DNA of 64,000 nt, taken from assembly GCF_025666195.1 (NCBI RefSeq), contig NZ_CP102592.1, positions 3,038,001 to 3,102,000 of the forward strand. Direction: 5' to 3'. Numbering within the stretch: the first letter of the stretch is position 1; each line of letters begins with the position of its first letter. This DNA is from Xanthomonas sp. CFBP 8443 (GTDB taxonomy: Bacteria > Pseudomonadota > Gammaproteobacteria > Xanthomonadales > Xanthomonadaceae). The position numbers and the translations under genes are program-made. Shown in pieces: positions 54,689 to 63,677 of the stretch. The notes under the pieces were generated by a model, which was given only the letters and a program-made list of their open reading frames with translations, did not search any database and was not told the origin of the DNA.

Positions 54689-56320
54689 TCAGCGGCTGCC
54701 GCCGGCGACGGTGCTGGCGGCTTCGGCCTCGGCCTGCGCGCGCGCCGCGAACAGCGTGCCCGGCGGCGGCTGCCGGGTGAAGAAGGTATTGACCCCGTCC
54801 AGCACCGCGCCGGCCAGGCGCCGCTGGTAGCCCGGATCGGTCAGCCGACGCTCTTCGTCCGGATTGGAGATGAAGGCGGTCTCGACCAGCATCGCCGGCA
54901 TGTCCGAGGTGCGCAGCACCGCGAAGTTGGCGCGCTCCAGTTCCGGCTTGTGGTTGTTGCCGATCCGCTTGAGCCCGCCCAGCACGTGTCCGGCCGCGTC
55001 TTCGGAGGCCTTCATGTGCCCGCTCTGGGCCAGGTCCAGCAACACGCTGGCCAGGGTGCTGTCGGTCTTCTGCAGGCGCACGCCGCCGACCAGGTCGGCC
55101 GCGTTTTCCTTGTCCGCCAACCAGCGTGCGCGCTGCGAGGAGGCGCCCTTGGTCGACAGCACGTAGACCGAGGAGCCGGTCGCGCTGCGGTTCTCGGCGG
55201 CGTCGGCGTGGATCGAGATGAAGATGTCGGCCTTGGCCGCGCGCGCCTTCTGCGCGCGCATCGGCAGCGGGATGAACACGTCGCTGTCGCGGGTCATGTA
55301 GGCCTTCATGCCTGGCGTTGCGTTGATCTGCCGCGCCAGTTCGCGGCCGATCGCCAGGGTCACGTCCTTCTCGCGCTTGCCGGTCGGGCCGGTGGCGCCG
55401 GGATCCTGGCCGCCGTGGCCGGGATCGATAGCCACGATCAACGGCCGCATGCCCGGCTTCATCGCCACCCGCGACGGCGCGCTCGGCATCACCGGGCGCG
55501 CTTCGGCCGCGGCAGCCACGGCCGCGTCGTCGGCGCTGGCCACGGCATCGGGCTTCGCCGGCCCCGGCGCTGCCGCGACGCCCTGCTGGCCAGGCACGGT
55601 GCTGCTGGTCGAAGGGGCCGGCACCAGAGTTCCGGTCGCCGCCACCGCGGCCTGGGCCGCAGCGGGTGCCGCCATCGCACCGGCCATCGGCGCCGGCGTC
55701 GGCGCTGCGCTGGACGGCGCCGTGGGTGCCGGTGCGGGCGCCGGCGCCGCACGCTGCACCACCGACGAGGTCAAGGCCGCGGTCGCGCGTGCCGCTTCCT
55801 GGCGTGGATCGGGCGTCGGCTTGGCCGCGACCGCATCCGCGGCGGCGGCAGGCTGGGGATTGCTGGACGCGGTCGATGCCGGCGCGGCGGCACTGGCGCT
55901 GACCACCGGCTTGGCCGACGACGCATCGCCCGGCCACTCGATCACCAGCACCGAACTGCCGCCGACGGTCTGCATCTGCGGCTTGAACGCCACCACCGGG
56001 CTGCTCAGGTCGAACACGATGCGCAAGGTGCCGGGAACCGGATGGCCGGTGCGCACGGCGGTGACAACGCCGTTGCCGGCGGGCAGCTTCAGGCCTTGCG
56101 CGGCCGAGGATTCGGGCAGATCGACGACCAGCCGGTTGGGATTGGCCAGGGTTAGCGTGGTGAAGCCGCCGCTGCCCTGCAGCCGGATCTCGGCGCGGGT
56201 GCCGGTGGCGCCATTGCCGACCGACACCGCCTGCACCTGGCCCGCAAACGCCGATTGCGCCGCTAGGCACCAGCCTGCGGCGATGGCGGAACAGGCGAAA
56301 AATCGGATCCCCAGGCGCAT
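54689..56320 (-). CDS. amiC: N-acetylmuramoyl-L-alanine amidase (AmiC type, AMIN plus Amidase_3)
   Basis: A 543-residue periplasmic enzyme that splits peptidoglycan at the septum so that daughter cells separate. A signal peptide is followed by an AMIN domain (about residues 28-130: TRAEIRLQGSGGFTTLTLANPNRLVVDLP). A long Ala/Pro/Ser linker of about 150 residues precedes the zinc amidase: VAIDPGHGGQDPGATG with His ligand, TLAIGRELARQI, FISIHADAAENRSATGSSVYVLS, and MLVETAFISNPDEERRL with the catalytic Glu. AMIN directs it to the septal ring. The linker is longer than in E. coli AmiC. It lies between tsaE (upstream) and mutL on the same strand. Confidence 0.94.
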   Translation of the reverse strand: MRLGIRFFACSAIAAGWCLAAQSAFAGQVQAVSVGNGATGTRAEIRLQGSGGFTTLTLANPNRLVVDLPESSAAQGLKLPAGNGVVTAVRTGHPVPGTLRIVFDLSSPVVAFKPQMQTVGGSSVLVIEWPGDASSAKPVVSASAAAPASTASSNPQPAAAADAVAAKPTPDPRQEAARATAALTSSVVQRAAPAPAPAPTAPSSAAPTPAPMAGAMAAPAAAQAAVAATGTLVPAPSTSSTVPGQQGVAAAPGPAKPDAVASADDAAVAAAAEARPVMPSAPSRVAMKPGMRPLIVAIDPGHGGQDPGATGPTGKREKDVTLAIGRELARQINATPGMKAYMTRDSDVFIPLPMRAQKARAAKADIFISIHADAAENRSATGSSVYVLSTKGASSQRARWLADKENAADLVGGVRLQKTDSTLASVLLDLAQSGHMKASEDAAGHVLGGLKRIGNNHKPELERANFAVLRTSDMPAMLVETAFISNPDEERRLTDPGYQRRLAGAVLDGVNTFFTRQPPPGTLFAARAQAEAEAASTVAGGSR

Positions 56321-56401
56321 GGGGGCGATTCAAGCATCACCGCGCCATAAACACAAGCGGTTTTCCCTTAATAATCCATAACCTGCCTGCACTTCCTAGT
56401 G

Positions 56402-56881
56402 TCAGCCGACAGAAAGACCGTGCAAGTCGTCCCGTTCTGCGACCCGCGCCAGCCACGCCTCGCCCACCGCGGTGCCGGTCCGCAACTGCACCGAGCGTCC
56501 GGCATCGTGCAGTGCCAGCGCCACGGCCAGATCGGCGGGCGGCAGCATGTCGCCGCCGCGTTCGGGCCATTCCACCAGCCACAGCGTCGCCGCGGCTTCG
56601 TCGAGCCCCAAGAAATCCAGTTCGCCGGCGGCCCCGATGCGGTACAGGTCCAGATGCCAGGCTTCGCCGTCGGACAGCGGATAGCGCTCGACCAGGGTGT
56701 AGGTCGGGCTGCGGATCGCGCCCTGCACCCCCAGCGCGCGCAGCAGCGCCCGTGCCAGGGTCGATTTGCCGGCGCCCAGATCGCCATGCAGGTGTACCGT
56801 CGCCAGCGCAGGGCGGGTGGCGGCCAAGATCTGGCCCAGGCGCTCGGTGGCGTCGCTGTCGTGCAGATGGAGATGCATCAT
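56402..56881 (-). CDS. tsaE: tRNA threonylcarbamoyladenosine biosynthesis ATPase TsaE
   Basis: A 159-residue P-loop protein that works with TsaB and TsaD to make t6A37 in tRNAs reading ANN codons. The Walker A is HGDLGAGKSTLARALL near residue 33, followed by SPTYTLVERYPL, WHLDLYRIG and ELDFLGLDE with the conserved acidic residues, and LVEWPERGGDMLP. Its ATG overlaps the nnr TGA, giving tight coupling. The nnr-tsaE-amiC-mutL order is a common proteobacterial arrangement and supports all four names. Confidence 0.95.
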   Translation of the reverse strand: MMHLHLHDSDATERLGQILAATRPALATVHLHGDLGAGKSTLARALLRALGVQGAIRSPTYTLVERYPLSDGEAWHLDLYRIGAAGELDFLGLDEAAATLWLVEWPERGGDMLPPADLAVALALHDAGRSVQLRTGTAVGEAWLARVAERDDLHGLSVG

Positions 56882-58362
56882 CGCTCCGCCTCCGGATTGG
56901 CCAGGTGGCGCAGCGCCGGCAGCAGGTCGGACGGCAGCAAGCCGCGTTGGCCGGCGGCGGCGGCGCGATCGCCGGCCGCGGCATGCAGCAGCGCACCAAC
57001 GCTGGCCGCGTCGAACGCGTCCAGACCCTGCGCGCGCAGTGCGGCGATCACCCCGGTCAACAGATCGCCCATGCCGCCAACCGCCATGCCCGGATTGCCG
57101 GCGGCGATGACCCGCGGCACTCGCCCTGGCGCGGCGACGATGCTGCCGGCGCCTTTCAGCACCACCGTCGCCTGGTAGCGCTCGGCCAGCGCCGCGGCGG
57201 CGGCGAAGCGGTCGCGCTGCACCTCGGCGGTGGCGATGCCGAGCAGGCGCCCGGCCTCGCCCGGATGCGGGGTCAGCACCGCGTCCGGCAATGCGCGCGG
57301 CGATTGCGCCAGCAGGTTCAGCGCATCGGCATCGATCACCATCGGCAACTCCGCCGCCAGCGCCAGCCGCCACAGGCCCTGCGCCCACTCGTCCTGGCCC
57401 AGACCTGGACCGAGCGCGACCACGCTCGCCTTGCGCAGCAGCGGCGCCAGCGCGGCGCCGTCCTCGACCGCGTGCGCCATCGCTTCCGGACACCGCGCCA
57501 GCAGCGGCGCCACATGCGGTGCGCGCGTCGCCACGCTGACCAGGCCGGCGCCGCCGCGCAACGCCGCTTCGGCCGCGAGCATGACCGCGCCGCCGCTGCC
57601 GAGGTTGCCGCCGATGCACAGCACGTGGCCGGAATCGCCCTTGTGGCTGTCGCGCCGGCGCGGCGCCAAGCGCGTGCCCAGCGCCGCGGCGGTCCAGGCC
57701 TGCGCCTGCGGCGTGCAGCCGTCGAACGCGGCGGCCGGCACGTCCAGCGTCGCCAGGGTGGCGTCGCCGACATGGTTCAACGCCGCACCGGTGTGCAATC
57801 CGGCATGGGCGACGATGAACTGCACGGTCAGCGTCGCCGGCAAGGCCGCGCCGGGCACGCTGCCGCGCTCGGCATCCACGCCGCTGGGCACGTCCAGCGC
57901 CAACACCGGCGCACCGAGCCCGGCCAGTGCGCCCAGCAAGGCGGCCAGTTCGGCGTCGGGTGCGCGATTGAGGCCGATGCCGAGCAGCGCGTCGACGACC
58001 ACGTCGGCCTGGTCCAGCGCGGCATCGAACACCTCGATGCGGCCGCCGACGCCGATGTAGTCGGTGCAGGCGCGCTGCGCCAACGCCGATTGCGGGCCGC
58101 GCCCGGGAAGATGCAGCACGCGCACGCGGCGTCCGGCGCAATGCGCGAGCCGCGCCAGCACGTAGCCGTCGCCGCCGTTGTTGCCGGTGCCGCAGGCCAC
58201 CAGGATGCGCTGCGCCTGCGGCCAATGCTGCAGCAGCGCCTGCCAGGCGGCCTGGCCTGCACGCTGCATCAGCGTGTAGCCGTCGCCACCTAGCAAGGCC
58301 GTGGCCTGCGCGTCGAGGCGCCGCGCGGCGGCGGTGGCGTAGAGATCGAACGAGTCGGGCAT
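56878..58362 (-). CDS. nnr: bifunctional NAD(P)HX epimerase / ADP-dependent dehydratase
   Basis: A 494-residue repair enzyme that restores hydrated NAD(P)H. The N-terminal YjeF_N epimerase domain shows [34 protein letters not shown] and [14 protein letters not shown]. The C-terminal ribokinase-like dehydratase domain begins near residue 230 with [17 protein letters not shown] and has [29 protein letters not shown] and [21 protein letters not shown] with the catalytic Asp. Complete fusion as in E. coli. The start lies 23 bases from the divergent queG start, so the two genes share a promoter region. Coupled to tsaE by an ATGA overlap. Confidence 0.95.
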   Translation of the reverse strand: MPDSFDLYATAAARRLDAQATALLGGDGYTLMQRAGQAAWQALLQHWPQAQRILVACGTGNNGGDGYVLARLAHCAGRRVRVLHLPGRGPQSALAQRACTDYIGVGGRIEVFDAALDQADVVVDALLGIGLNRAPDAELAALLGALAGLGAPVLALDVPSGVDAERGSVPGAALPATLTVQFIVAHAGLHTGAALNHVGDATLATLDVPAAAFDGCTPQAQAWTAAALGTRLAPRRRDSHKGDSGHVLCIGGNLGSGGAVMLAAEAALRGGAGLVSVATRAPHVAPLLARCPEAMAHAVEDGAALAPLLRKASVVALGPGLGQDEWAQGLWRLALAAELPMVIDADALNLLAQSPRALPDAVLTPHPGEAGRLLGIATAEVQRDRFAAAAALAERYQATVVLKGAGSIVAAPGRVPRVIAAGNPGMAVGGMGDLLTGVIAALRAQGLDAFDAASVGALLHAAAGDRAAAAGQRGLLPSDLLPALRHLANPEAER

Positions 58363-58385
58363 GCGCCAGATTCTATACTTGCACC

Positions 58386-59513
58386 ATGTCCAGCAACGTT
58401 GCTCCTGTCGATCCCCATGCCGCCGCCGCGCGCATTCGCGCGCTCGCGCGCGAGTTCGGCTTCCAGCGCTGCGGCATCGCCGGGATCGAGCTGCAACAGG
58501 ACGAGGCACATCTGCGCGACTGGCTGGCGCAAGGCCTGTACGGCACGATGCAGTGGATGGCGCAGCATGGCGACAAGCGCGCGCGCCCGGCCGAACTGAT
58601 TCCGGGCACGCTGCGGGTGATCTCGGTCGGTCTGGACTACGGCCGCAACGACGACGATTCGGCCTGGGACACGCTGCGCGACGGCGAGCGCGCCTACGTC
58701 GCCCGCTACGCGCTGGGCCGCGACTACCACAAGCTGATGCGCAACCGCCTGCAGAAGCTGGCCGAGCGCGTCCAGGCCGAGATCGGCCGCTTCGGCCATC
58801 GCGTGTTCGTCGATTCGGCGCCGGTGCTGGAGCGCGCCCTGGCGCGCGACGCCGGCCTGGGCTGGATCGGCAAGCACACCTGCCTGATCGACCGCAACGG
58901 CGGCTCCTGGTTCTTCCTCGGCGAGATCTACGTCGACCTGCCGCTGCCGATCGACCCGCCGGCCAGCGCGCATTGCGGCACTTGCACGCGCTGCATCGAC
59001 GTGTGCCCGACCCAGGCGATCGTCGCGCCGTACCGGCTGGACGCGCGCCGCTGCATCGCCTACCTGACCATCGAGCACGACGGCGCGATTCCCGAGGAAC
59101 TGCGCCCGGCGATCGGCAACCGCATCTTCGGCTGCGACGACTGCCAGCTGGTGTGCCCATGGAACAAGTTCGCCAAGCGCAGCGACGAACCCGACTTCCG
59201 CGCCCGCAACGACCTCGATCGGGCCACGCTGGCGCAGCTGTTCGCCTGGGACGAAGACGAGTTCCTGCGCCGCACCGAAGGCAGCGCGATCCGCCGCAGC
59301 GGCCACGAGCGCTGGCTGCGCAACCTGGCCGTGGCGCTGGGCAATGCGCCTACCACGCCGCAGGTGCTGGCCGCGCTCGGCGCGCGCGCACAGCACGCTT
59401 CGCCGCTGGTCCGCGAGCATGTGCAATGGGCGCTGGCGCGGCATGCAGACGCAGCGTCCACAAGCGACGGCGCCACGCCGCGACCGGCCGATCACGCCGA
59501 CGTGCGACGATAG
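58386..59513 (+). CDS. queG: epoxyqueuosine reductase
   Basis: A 375-residue cobalamin- and iron-sulfur-dependent enzyme that does the last step of queuosine synthesis on tRNA. The N-terminal reductase part has [20 protein letters not shown] and [31 protein letters not shown]. Two [4Fe-4S] clusters are bound by [16 protein letters not shown] near residue 198 and by [14 protein letters not shown] near 250. The C-terminal HEAT-like end includes [17 protein letters not shown]. Standard length. It is followed by xseA 26 bases later on the same strand. Confidence 0.96.
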   Translation: MSSNVAPVDPHAAAARIRALAREFGFQRCGIAGIELQQDEAHLRDWLAQGLYGTMQWMAQHGDKRARPAELIPGTLRVISVGLDYGRNDDDSAWDTLRDGERAYVARYALGRDYHKLMRNRLQKLAERVQAEIGRFGHRVFVDSAPVLERALARDAGLGWIGKHTCLIDRNGGSWFFLGEIYVDLPLPIDPPASAHCGTCTRCIDVCPTQAIVAPYRLDARRCIAYLTIEHDGAIPEELRPAIGNRIFGCDDCQLVCPWNKFAKRSDEPDFRARNDLDRATLAQLFAWDEDEFLRRTEGSAIRRSGHERWLRNLAVALGNAPTTPQVLAALGARAQHASPLVREHVQWALARHADAASTSDGATPRPADHADVRR

Positions 59514-59539
59514 ACGCCCGCACCCATCGCAACGCCCGC

Positions 59540-60871
59540 ATGCCCGATCGCGACGACCAGATCCTCAGCCCCAGCCAGCTCAACACGCTGGCGCGCGATC
59601 TGCTGGAAAGCGCGTTCCCGCTGGCCTGGGTGGAAGGCGAACTGGGCAACGTCACCCGGCCCTCGTCCGGCCATCTGTACTTCACCTTGAAGGACGCGCG
59701 GGCGCAGGTGCGCTGCGCGATGTTCAAGCCGAAGAGCCAATGGCTGAAGTTCGTGCCGCGCGAGGGCCTGCGCGTGCTCGCGCGCGGCCGCCTGACCCTG
59801 TACGAGGCGCGCGGCGACTACCAGTTGGTGCTGGATCATCTGGAGGAAGCCGGCGAAGGCGCGTTGCGCCGCGCCTTCGAGGAACTCAAGGCCAGACTGG
59901 CCGCCGAAGGCCTGTTCGCCAGCGAGCGCAAGCGCGCCCTGCCCGCCTTCGTGCGCCGCCTGGCGGTGATCACCTCGCCCAGCGGCGCGGCGGTGCGCGA
60001 CGTGCTGAGCGTGCTCGGCCGGCGCCTGCCGCTGCTGCAGGTGGACATCCTGCCGAGCCTGGTGCAAGGCGACAGCGCCGCGGCGCAACTCACCTCGCTG
60101 CTGCAGCGCGCCGATGCCAGCGGCCGCTACGACGCGATCCTGCTGACCCGCGGCGGCGGCTCGCTGGAAGACCTGTGGGCGTTCAACGACGAACGCCTGG
60201 CGCGGGCGATCGCCGCCGCGGCCACGCCGGTGGTGTCGGCGGTCGGCCACGAGACCGACGTGACCCTGGCCGACTTCGCCGCCGACCTGCGCGCGCCGAC
60301 GCCGTCGGTCGCCGCGGAACTGCTCGCCCCCGACCAGCGCGATCTCGCCGCGCGCCTGCGCGGCCAGCACGCGCGGCTGCTGCAGTGGCAGCAGCACCGC
60401 CTGCGCCAGGCGATGCAACGCGCCGATCGCGCCTTGCTGCGGCTGCAGGCGCAGAGCCCGCAAGCGCAGCTGCAATTGCTGCGACGGCGCCAGCAGGATG
60501 CCGCGCGCCGCCTGCTGGCGCTGTGGCGGCAGCAGCAAGAACGCCGCGGCGCGCGCCTGCGCCATGCCGCCGCGGTGCTGCGCACGGCGCAACCGCAACG
60601 GCGCCTGGCGGCCCTGCGCGAGCGCCTGCTGGCGCTCGGCAGGCGCCCGCAAGCGGCGATGGCGCGCCAGCTGCAGGCCGACGCGCAACGCCTGCGCGCG
60701 CTGGCCCGCGCGCTGGAAACGGTCAGCCCGCTGGCCACGGTGACGCGCGGCTACACGATCCTGACCCGGGTCGACGACGGCACGCTGGTGCGCTCGACCA
60801 CGCAACTCGCGCCCGGCGACCGCCTGCGCGCGCGGCTGGCCGACGGTGAGGTGACGCTACGTACAGAATGA
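59540..60871 (+). CDS. xseA: exodeoxyribonuclease VII large subunit
   Basis: A 443-residue subunit of the bidirectional single-strand DNA exonuclease. The N-terminal OB fold ([36 protein letters not shown]) binds DNA. The catalytic core has [39 protein letters not shown] and [30 protein letters not shown] long Arg/Gln/Leu-rich coiled coil from about residue 275 to 380 holds the XseB subunits, and VTRGYTILT is the conserved end. ATG 59540 gives the usual length. XseB is not in the window. Confidence 0.96.
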   Translation: MPDRDDQILSPSQLNTLARDLLESAFPLAWVEGELGNVTRPSSGHLYFTLKDARAQVRCAMFKPKSQWLKFVPREGLRVLARGRLTLYEARGDYQLVLDHLEEAGEGALRRAFEELKARLAAEGLFASERKRALPAFVRRLAVITSPSGAAVRDVLSVLGRRLPLLQVDILPSLVQGDSAAAQLTSLLQRADASGRYDAILLTRGGGSLEDLWAFNDERLARAIAAAATPVVSAVGHETDVTLADFAADLRAPTPSVAAELLAPDQRDLAARLRGQHARLLQWQQHRLRQAMQRADRALLRLQAQSPQAQLQLLRRRQQDAARRLLALWRQQQERRGARLRHAAAVLRTAQPQRRLAALRERLLALGRRPQAAMARQLQADAQRLRALARALETVSPLATVTRGYTILTRVDDGTLVRSTTQLAPGDRLRARLADGEVTLRTE

Positions 60872-60914
60872 CTGCGGCAACCTGTCGCGACCGTTGCTCA
60901 TCGTTGCCCCCCTC

Positions 60915-61310
60915 ATGCCACAACAGACTTCCAACGAGCAACGCATCAAGGCGGTGCTGCAAGGCATGCGCCGCGCCGAGCGCGACAGGGCCGGCCAATT
61001 GTCGCGCACGAACGACACGCTCTCCCTGATCGGCGGCGCCACCTACGGCTCCGCCGGCGACGCGCAGCGCGTGATCGACTGGCTGGCGCGCGATGCGCAC
61101 ACGCTGCCGCAGTTGCGTGCCGAACACCTGGCCGATGTCGGCGAGACCATCTGCATCGTCTGGAACGGCTGCGGTGGCGACCATGCCGCGCTGTCGCAGT
61201 GGTTGAACGGCCGCCACGCGCAGCTCGACGGCCATACGCCGCGTCAGCTGCTGCAGGACGGCGCCAGCGCCCGGCTGCTCGCCGCAGCCCGCGTGGCCTT
61301 CGCCGCTTAG
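60915..61310 (+). CDS. MbcA/ParS-like (DUF2384) protein, orphan antitoxin-type domain
   Basis: A 131-residue soluble protein. The C-terminal 45 residues (HAALSQWLNGRHAQLDG, then HTPRQLLQDGASARLLAAARVAF) follow the pattern W-L, L-x-G-x-T/R-P, LL-x-x-G of the toxin-binding domain of Xre/MbcA/ParS antitoxins. The middle contains a helical region with CIVWNGCGG that has two cysteines. No RES-domain toxin gene is adjacent: xseA lies upstream and a convergent lipocalin downstream. It may be a solitary homologue or regulator. ATG 60915 is chosen over an in-frame TTG at 60894. The domain call is moderate. Confidence 0.65.
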   Translation: MPQQTSNEQRIKAVLQGMRRAERDRAGQLSRTNDTLSLIGGATYGSAGDAQRVIDWLARDAHTLPQLRAEHLADVGETICIVWNGCGGDHAALSQWLNGRHAQLDGHTPRQLLQDGASARLLAAARVAFAA

Positions 61311-61354
61311 CGGCGATGTGCCGCGCGCAGTCGCCCGCGGACCGGCGCGCGGGC

Positions 61355-61897
61355 TCAGTCCAGCGGCGCGACGACCAGCAACGGATCCAGGTCGTAGCCC
61401 ATCGCCACCGCCCTGGCCTTGATCTGCTCGAACAGCGCGCGCGGCATCCGCGGCGAACGCGACAGCACCCACAGGTATTTGCGGTCCGGTTCGCCGATCA
61501 GCGCCCACTGGTAGTCCGGATCCAGCGCGATCACCCAGTAATCGGCCCAGACCATCGGCACCCAGGCCAGCCAATCGGGCGCGAAACGCACCTGCAGCCG
61601 TCCGGGATGGCCTTGGACCCGCCGTGCCACGCCCTCGGCGGCGAGCACGCCGTCCTTGCCGGTCCGGCAGGCGTTGCGCACGCCGACCAGTCCGTCGTCG
61701 CGCAGCATGTAGGCGGCGGTGATGTCGCCGGTGCATTTCTTCTGGAACGACACCGGCAGGTGCGCGATTTCGTGCCATTGCCCGGCGTAGCGGCCCAGGT
61801 CGAACTCGGCGACCGAGCTCACCGGCTGCGCGGCCCGCGCCGGCAGCGCCAGGCACAGCACACAGGCCAGCAGCATCGCGATCGATGAATGACGCAT
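61355..61897 (-). CDS. bacterial lipocalin (Blc-like)
   Basis: A 180-residue exported protein with a signal peptide (IAMLLACVLCLALPARA). The lipocalin fold is marked by the GxW motif DLGRYAGQWHEIAHLPVSFQKKC, the CTGDITAAYMLRDDGLVGVRNACR strand pair with a probable disulfide, and the third motif DPDYQWALIGEPDRKYLWVLSRSP. Blc proteins bind lysophospholipids or fatty acids in the envelope, mostly under stress. There is a cysteine at the signal-peptide core (ACVLC) but no proper lipobox at the cleavage site, so a periplasmic rather than lipid-anchored form is likely. Confidence 0.93.
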   Translation of the reverse strand: MRHSSIAMLLACVLCLALPARAAQPVSSVAEFDLGRYAGQWHEIAHLPVSFQKKCTGDITAAYMLRDDGLVGVRNACRTGKDGVLAAEGVARRVQGHPGRLQVRFAPDWLAWVPMVWADYWVIALDPDYQWALIGEPDRKYLWVLSRSPRMPRALFEQIKARAVAMGYDLDPLLVVAPLD

Positions 61898-62188
61898 GCG
61901 CGATCCAGCAAGGGGAGAAGACAGCCTTATGCAGCAGCGCGGCAACGATGTAAAGCCGCGGCGCGACCGCGCGCGGCGATGCGGCAGGCGATTGGCCGCG
62001 GCGCAAAGTTGCCATGCGCGCGTTGTCCGCTGCGACTGCGCGCGCGATGCGTGCGCGCCTTCCGCACGCCATGGCATCCGGGTGGGTCGCGCTGGCGCCG
62101 CTAGCTCAGCGCGACGGACCGGCAGACGCTGGCGCTGTTTGAACCGCTGGCGCCGGACCGGAACTCAGAATCGACGCGCCACCAGGCG
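61898..62188. other. 290-base gap with no supported gene
   Basis: Upstream of the lipocalin and downstream of the small secreted protein, both on the minus strand. No frame has a ribosome-binding site and domain, and no repeat was recognised. Confidence 0.4.
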
Positions 62189-62470
62189 TCAGGGGAACAG
62201 ATCGGCGACTGCGAGATCCTCGCTGTGGCCGCCGCACTCCACCGGCTCGCGCAGGACGACCTGCTCGGCGACACCATCGCGGTGATGCAGGTACACGTTG
62301 ACCTGCACGCATTCGGCACCGATCTGCTCGATGTACGGCGCGCCGTTGCCGACACCCGCCTGGGAGGCGGCATCCGCATCGGAAACATCCGCTGTTGCAG
62401 CGGCGCTCGCAGCTCCCGCAAACGCCCAGGCCATGACACACAAGCAAAACCGCAACAATCCGCTGTTCAT
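62189..62470 (-). CDS. small secreted protein of unknown function
   Basis: A 93-residue protein. The signal peptide MNSGLLRFCLCVMAWAFAGAASA gives a mature form of about 70 residues with two cysteines (GAECVQVNVYLHH and EPVECGGH) that may pair in the periplasm. The ribosome-binding site GGGGAAG lies just before the ATG, which favours 62470 over a longer frame. The mature part starts with an Asp/Ala-rich stretch and ends DLAVADLFP. No family is recognised. Confidence 0.68.
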   Translation of the reverse strand: MNSGLLRFCLCVMAWAFAGAASAAATADVSDADAASQAGVGNGAPYIEQIGAECVQVNVYLHHRDGVAEQVVLREPVECGGHSEDLAVADLFP

Positions 62471-62799
62471 TGGCTTCCCCTGTTGGCCATGTACCCAATG
62501 ATTGCGACAGCCGCGGCCAGTAGTTGAGCGGTATATCCCGAAAAAAGGCCGCATCCCATCATTTGTCTACGGCGCGTGAACATGCGCCCCCGTACGTGCG
62601 ACGTCCTGTAAATGGTCGCGTCTGAGGCAGAAAGGCGGGGCAACGGCATCGGACAAAACATGAGTGACGTGCGGAAATCGGCATATCGTGTCGCTCAGCG
62701 CTGGCGCCCGCGCAGGCATGTACCGCGGAAGCCCGGGCAACGCGGTCGCAGCCCTCGGCGCGTATGCGGCGGCACGACGCAATCGTGCGGCAGCGCTTG
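62471..62799. other. intergenic stretch with no supported gene
   Basis: Between the small secreted protein and the tRNA-Phe terminator. Base composition is lower in GC around 62480-62600 than in most of the window. Possible promoter for the minus-strand secreted protein; no clear gene seen. Confidence 0.4.
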
Positions 62800-62835
62800 C
62801 CGCAAAGAAAAGGGCCTGCATTTCTGCAGGCCCTT
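62800..62835 (-). terminator. intrinsic terminator of tRNA-Phe
   Basis: AAGGGCCTGCA, a TTTC loop and TGCAGGCCCTT form an 11-bp stem. On the minus strand it is followed by TTCTTTG. It lies 8 bases past the tRNA 3' end. Confidence 0.88.
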
Positions 62836-62842
62836 GGTGTAA

Positions 62843-62918
62843 TGGTGGCCGAGGACGGAATCGAACCGCCGACACGGGGATTTTCAATCCCCTGCTCTAC
62901 CAACTGAGCTACTCGGCC
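62843..62918 (-). tRNA. tRNA-Phe (GAA)
   Basis: A 76-base tRNA with acceptor stem GGCCGAG/CTCGGCC, D-arm GCTCAGTTGGTAGAGC, anticodon stem-loop GGGGATTGAAAATCCCC with anticodon GAA at 62883-62885, T-arm GGCGGTTCGATTCCGTC and an encoded CCA end. It decodes UUC/UUU. The terminator follows directly, so it is a single-gene unit. Confidence 0.97.
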
Positions 62919-62920
62919 AC

Positions 62921-63242
62921 TGCGCAACGCGGCAGGACCGGTGCGAGGACGCGCATCATAGCGATGCTGTCGGAATTGGGCAAGTGTGGTGTTTCCGGAA
63001 TTTCCCTACCGCACGGCAGGGCGTGCGCCGACTGTGCCGGACGGCGGCGCGCGCCATGCTGCGGGCGTCCTCGGTGCCTGGTCCATGCACGGCACGGATG
63101 CCGCTGGCAATGGTCATGGACCAGGTCGCCGAGGACAGCGCGACGTGGAAGGATCCCGCGCCACCGGCGTCTAAGCCTCTGCCACCGGAGCGTTCTGTGC
63201 CGCTGGCGGTGGCACGTCAGATCCTTTGTTTCAGCCGGCGCG
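62921..63242. other. poorly coding stretch next to tRNA-Phe
   Basis: Upstream (5') side of the tRNA. Several short frames overlap in this stretch, none with a ribosome-binding site or recognisable domain. Position next to a tRNA would suit the remains of an inserted element, but no integrase or direct repeat of the tRNA 3' end was seen. Confidence 0.35.
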
Positions 63243-63677
63243 CTATGAAGGACTACTGCCGCATCTGCTACCGGAGACGCATGATCTGCCTTGCAGGTGG
63301 GATCGCACTGCACATGCGGGTGCCGCGCTACCGGTTCGCAGGAGCGGTGGCGCTGCGACCAGCGCTGCGGCGCTGACCAAGCCGACGAGTTCGCGCAGGT
63401 GCAGGTGCAGGTGCAGCGAGCCTGCGGCGCCGATCTGCCCGCCCATGCTGTAGCGCGCGCCGCCGATCGAGACCGCGCCCGGCATGGCTGCGCTGCGGTA
63501 CCGCGACACGGCGCGCATGGCGACGGGACGCCACGAGACGGCGAGCCTCTGCCGGAACCTCCTGCCGACAGGAATGTCCAGCGTCCACGCGCACGCCTTC
63601 GGCGTGCCCGCCCCACCACGCAGTGCCCAGGCGCCGTAGTATTCTTCGCCGATCTTCACGTCCTGGAATCCGGTCAT
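63243..63677 (-). CDS. doubtful open frame, possibly a degraded gene
   Basis: A 144-residue frame. The first 35 residues (MTGFQDVKIGEEYYGAWAL...) and the segment VSIGGARYSMGGQIGAAGSL look protein-like. The rest is Arg/Ser/Ala-rich with a CCTGCACCTGCACCTG run that codes LHLHLHL, as expected of out-of-frame GC-rich DNA. No family is recognised. Its start overlaps the start of the divergent lipoprotein gene by two bases. It may be the intact beginning of a gene whose later part is frameshifted. Confidence 0.35.
   Translation of the reverse strand: MTGFQDVKIGEEYYGAWALRGGAGTPKACAWTLDIPVGRRFRQRLAVSWRPVAMRAVSRYRSAAMPGAVSIGGARYSMGGQIGAAGSLHLHLHLRELVGLVSAAALVAAPPLLRTGSAAPACAVRSHLQGRSCVSGSRCGSSPS

Noticed and set aside
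62843..62918. Integrative element attachment site at tRNA-Phe
   Set aside because: No integrase gene and no copy of the tRNA 3' end was seen nearby in the window; only the poorly coding neighbour is suggestive.
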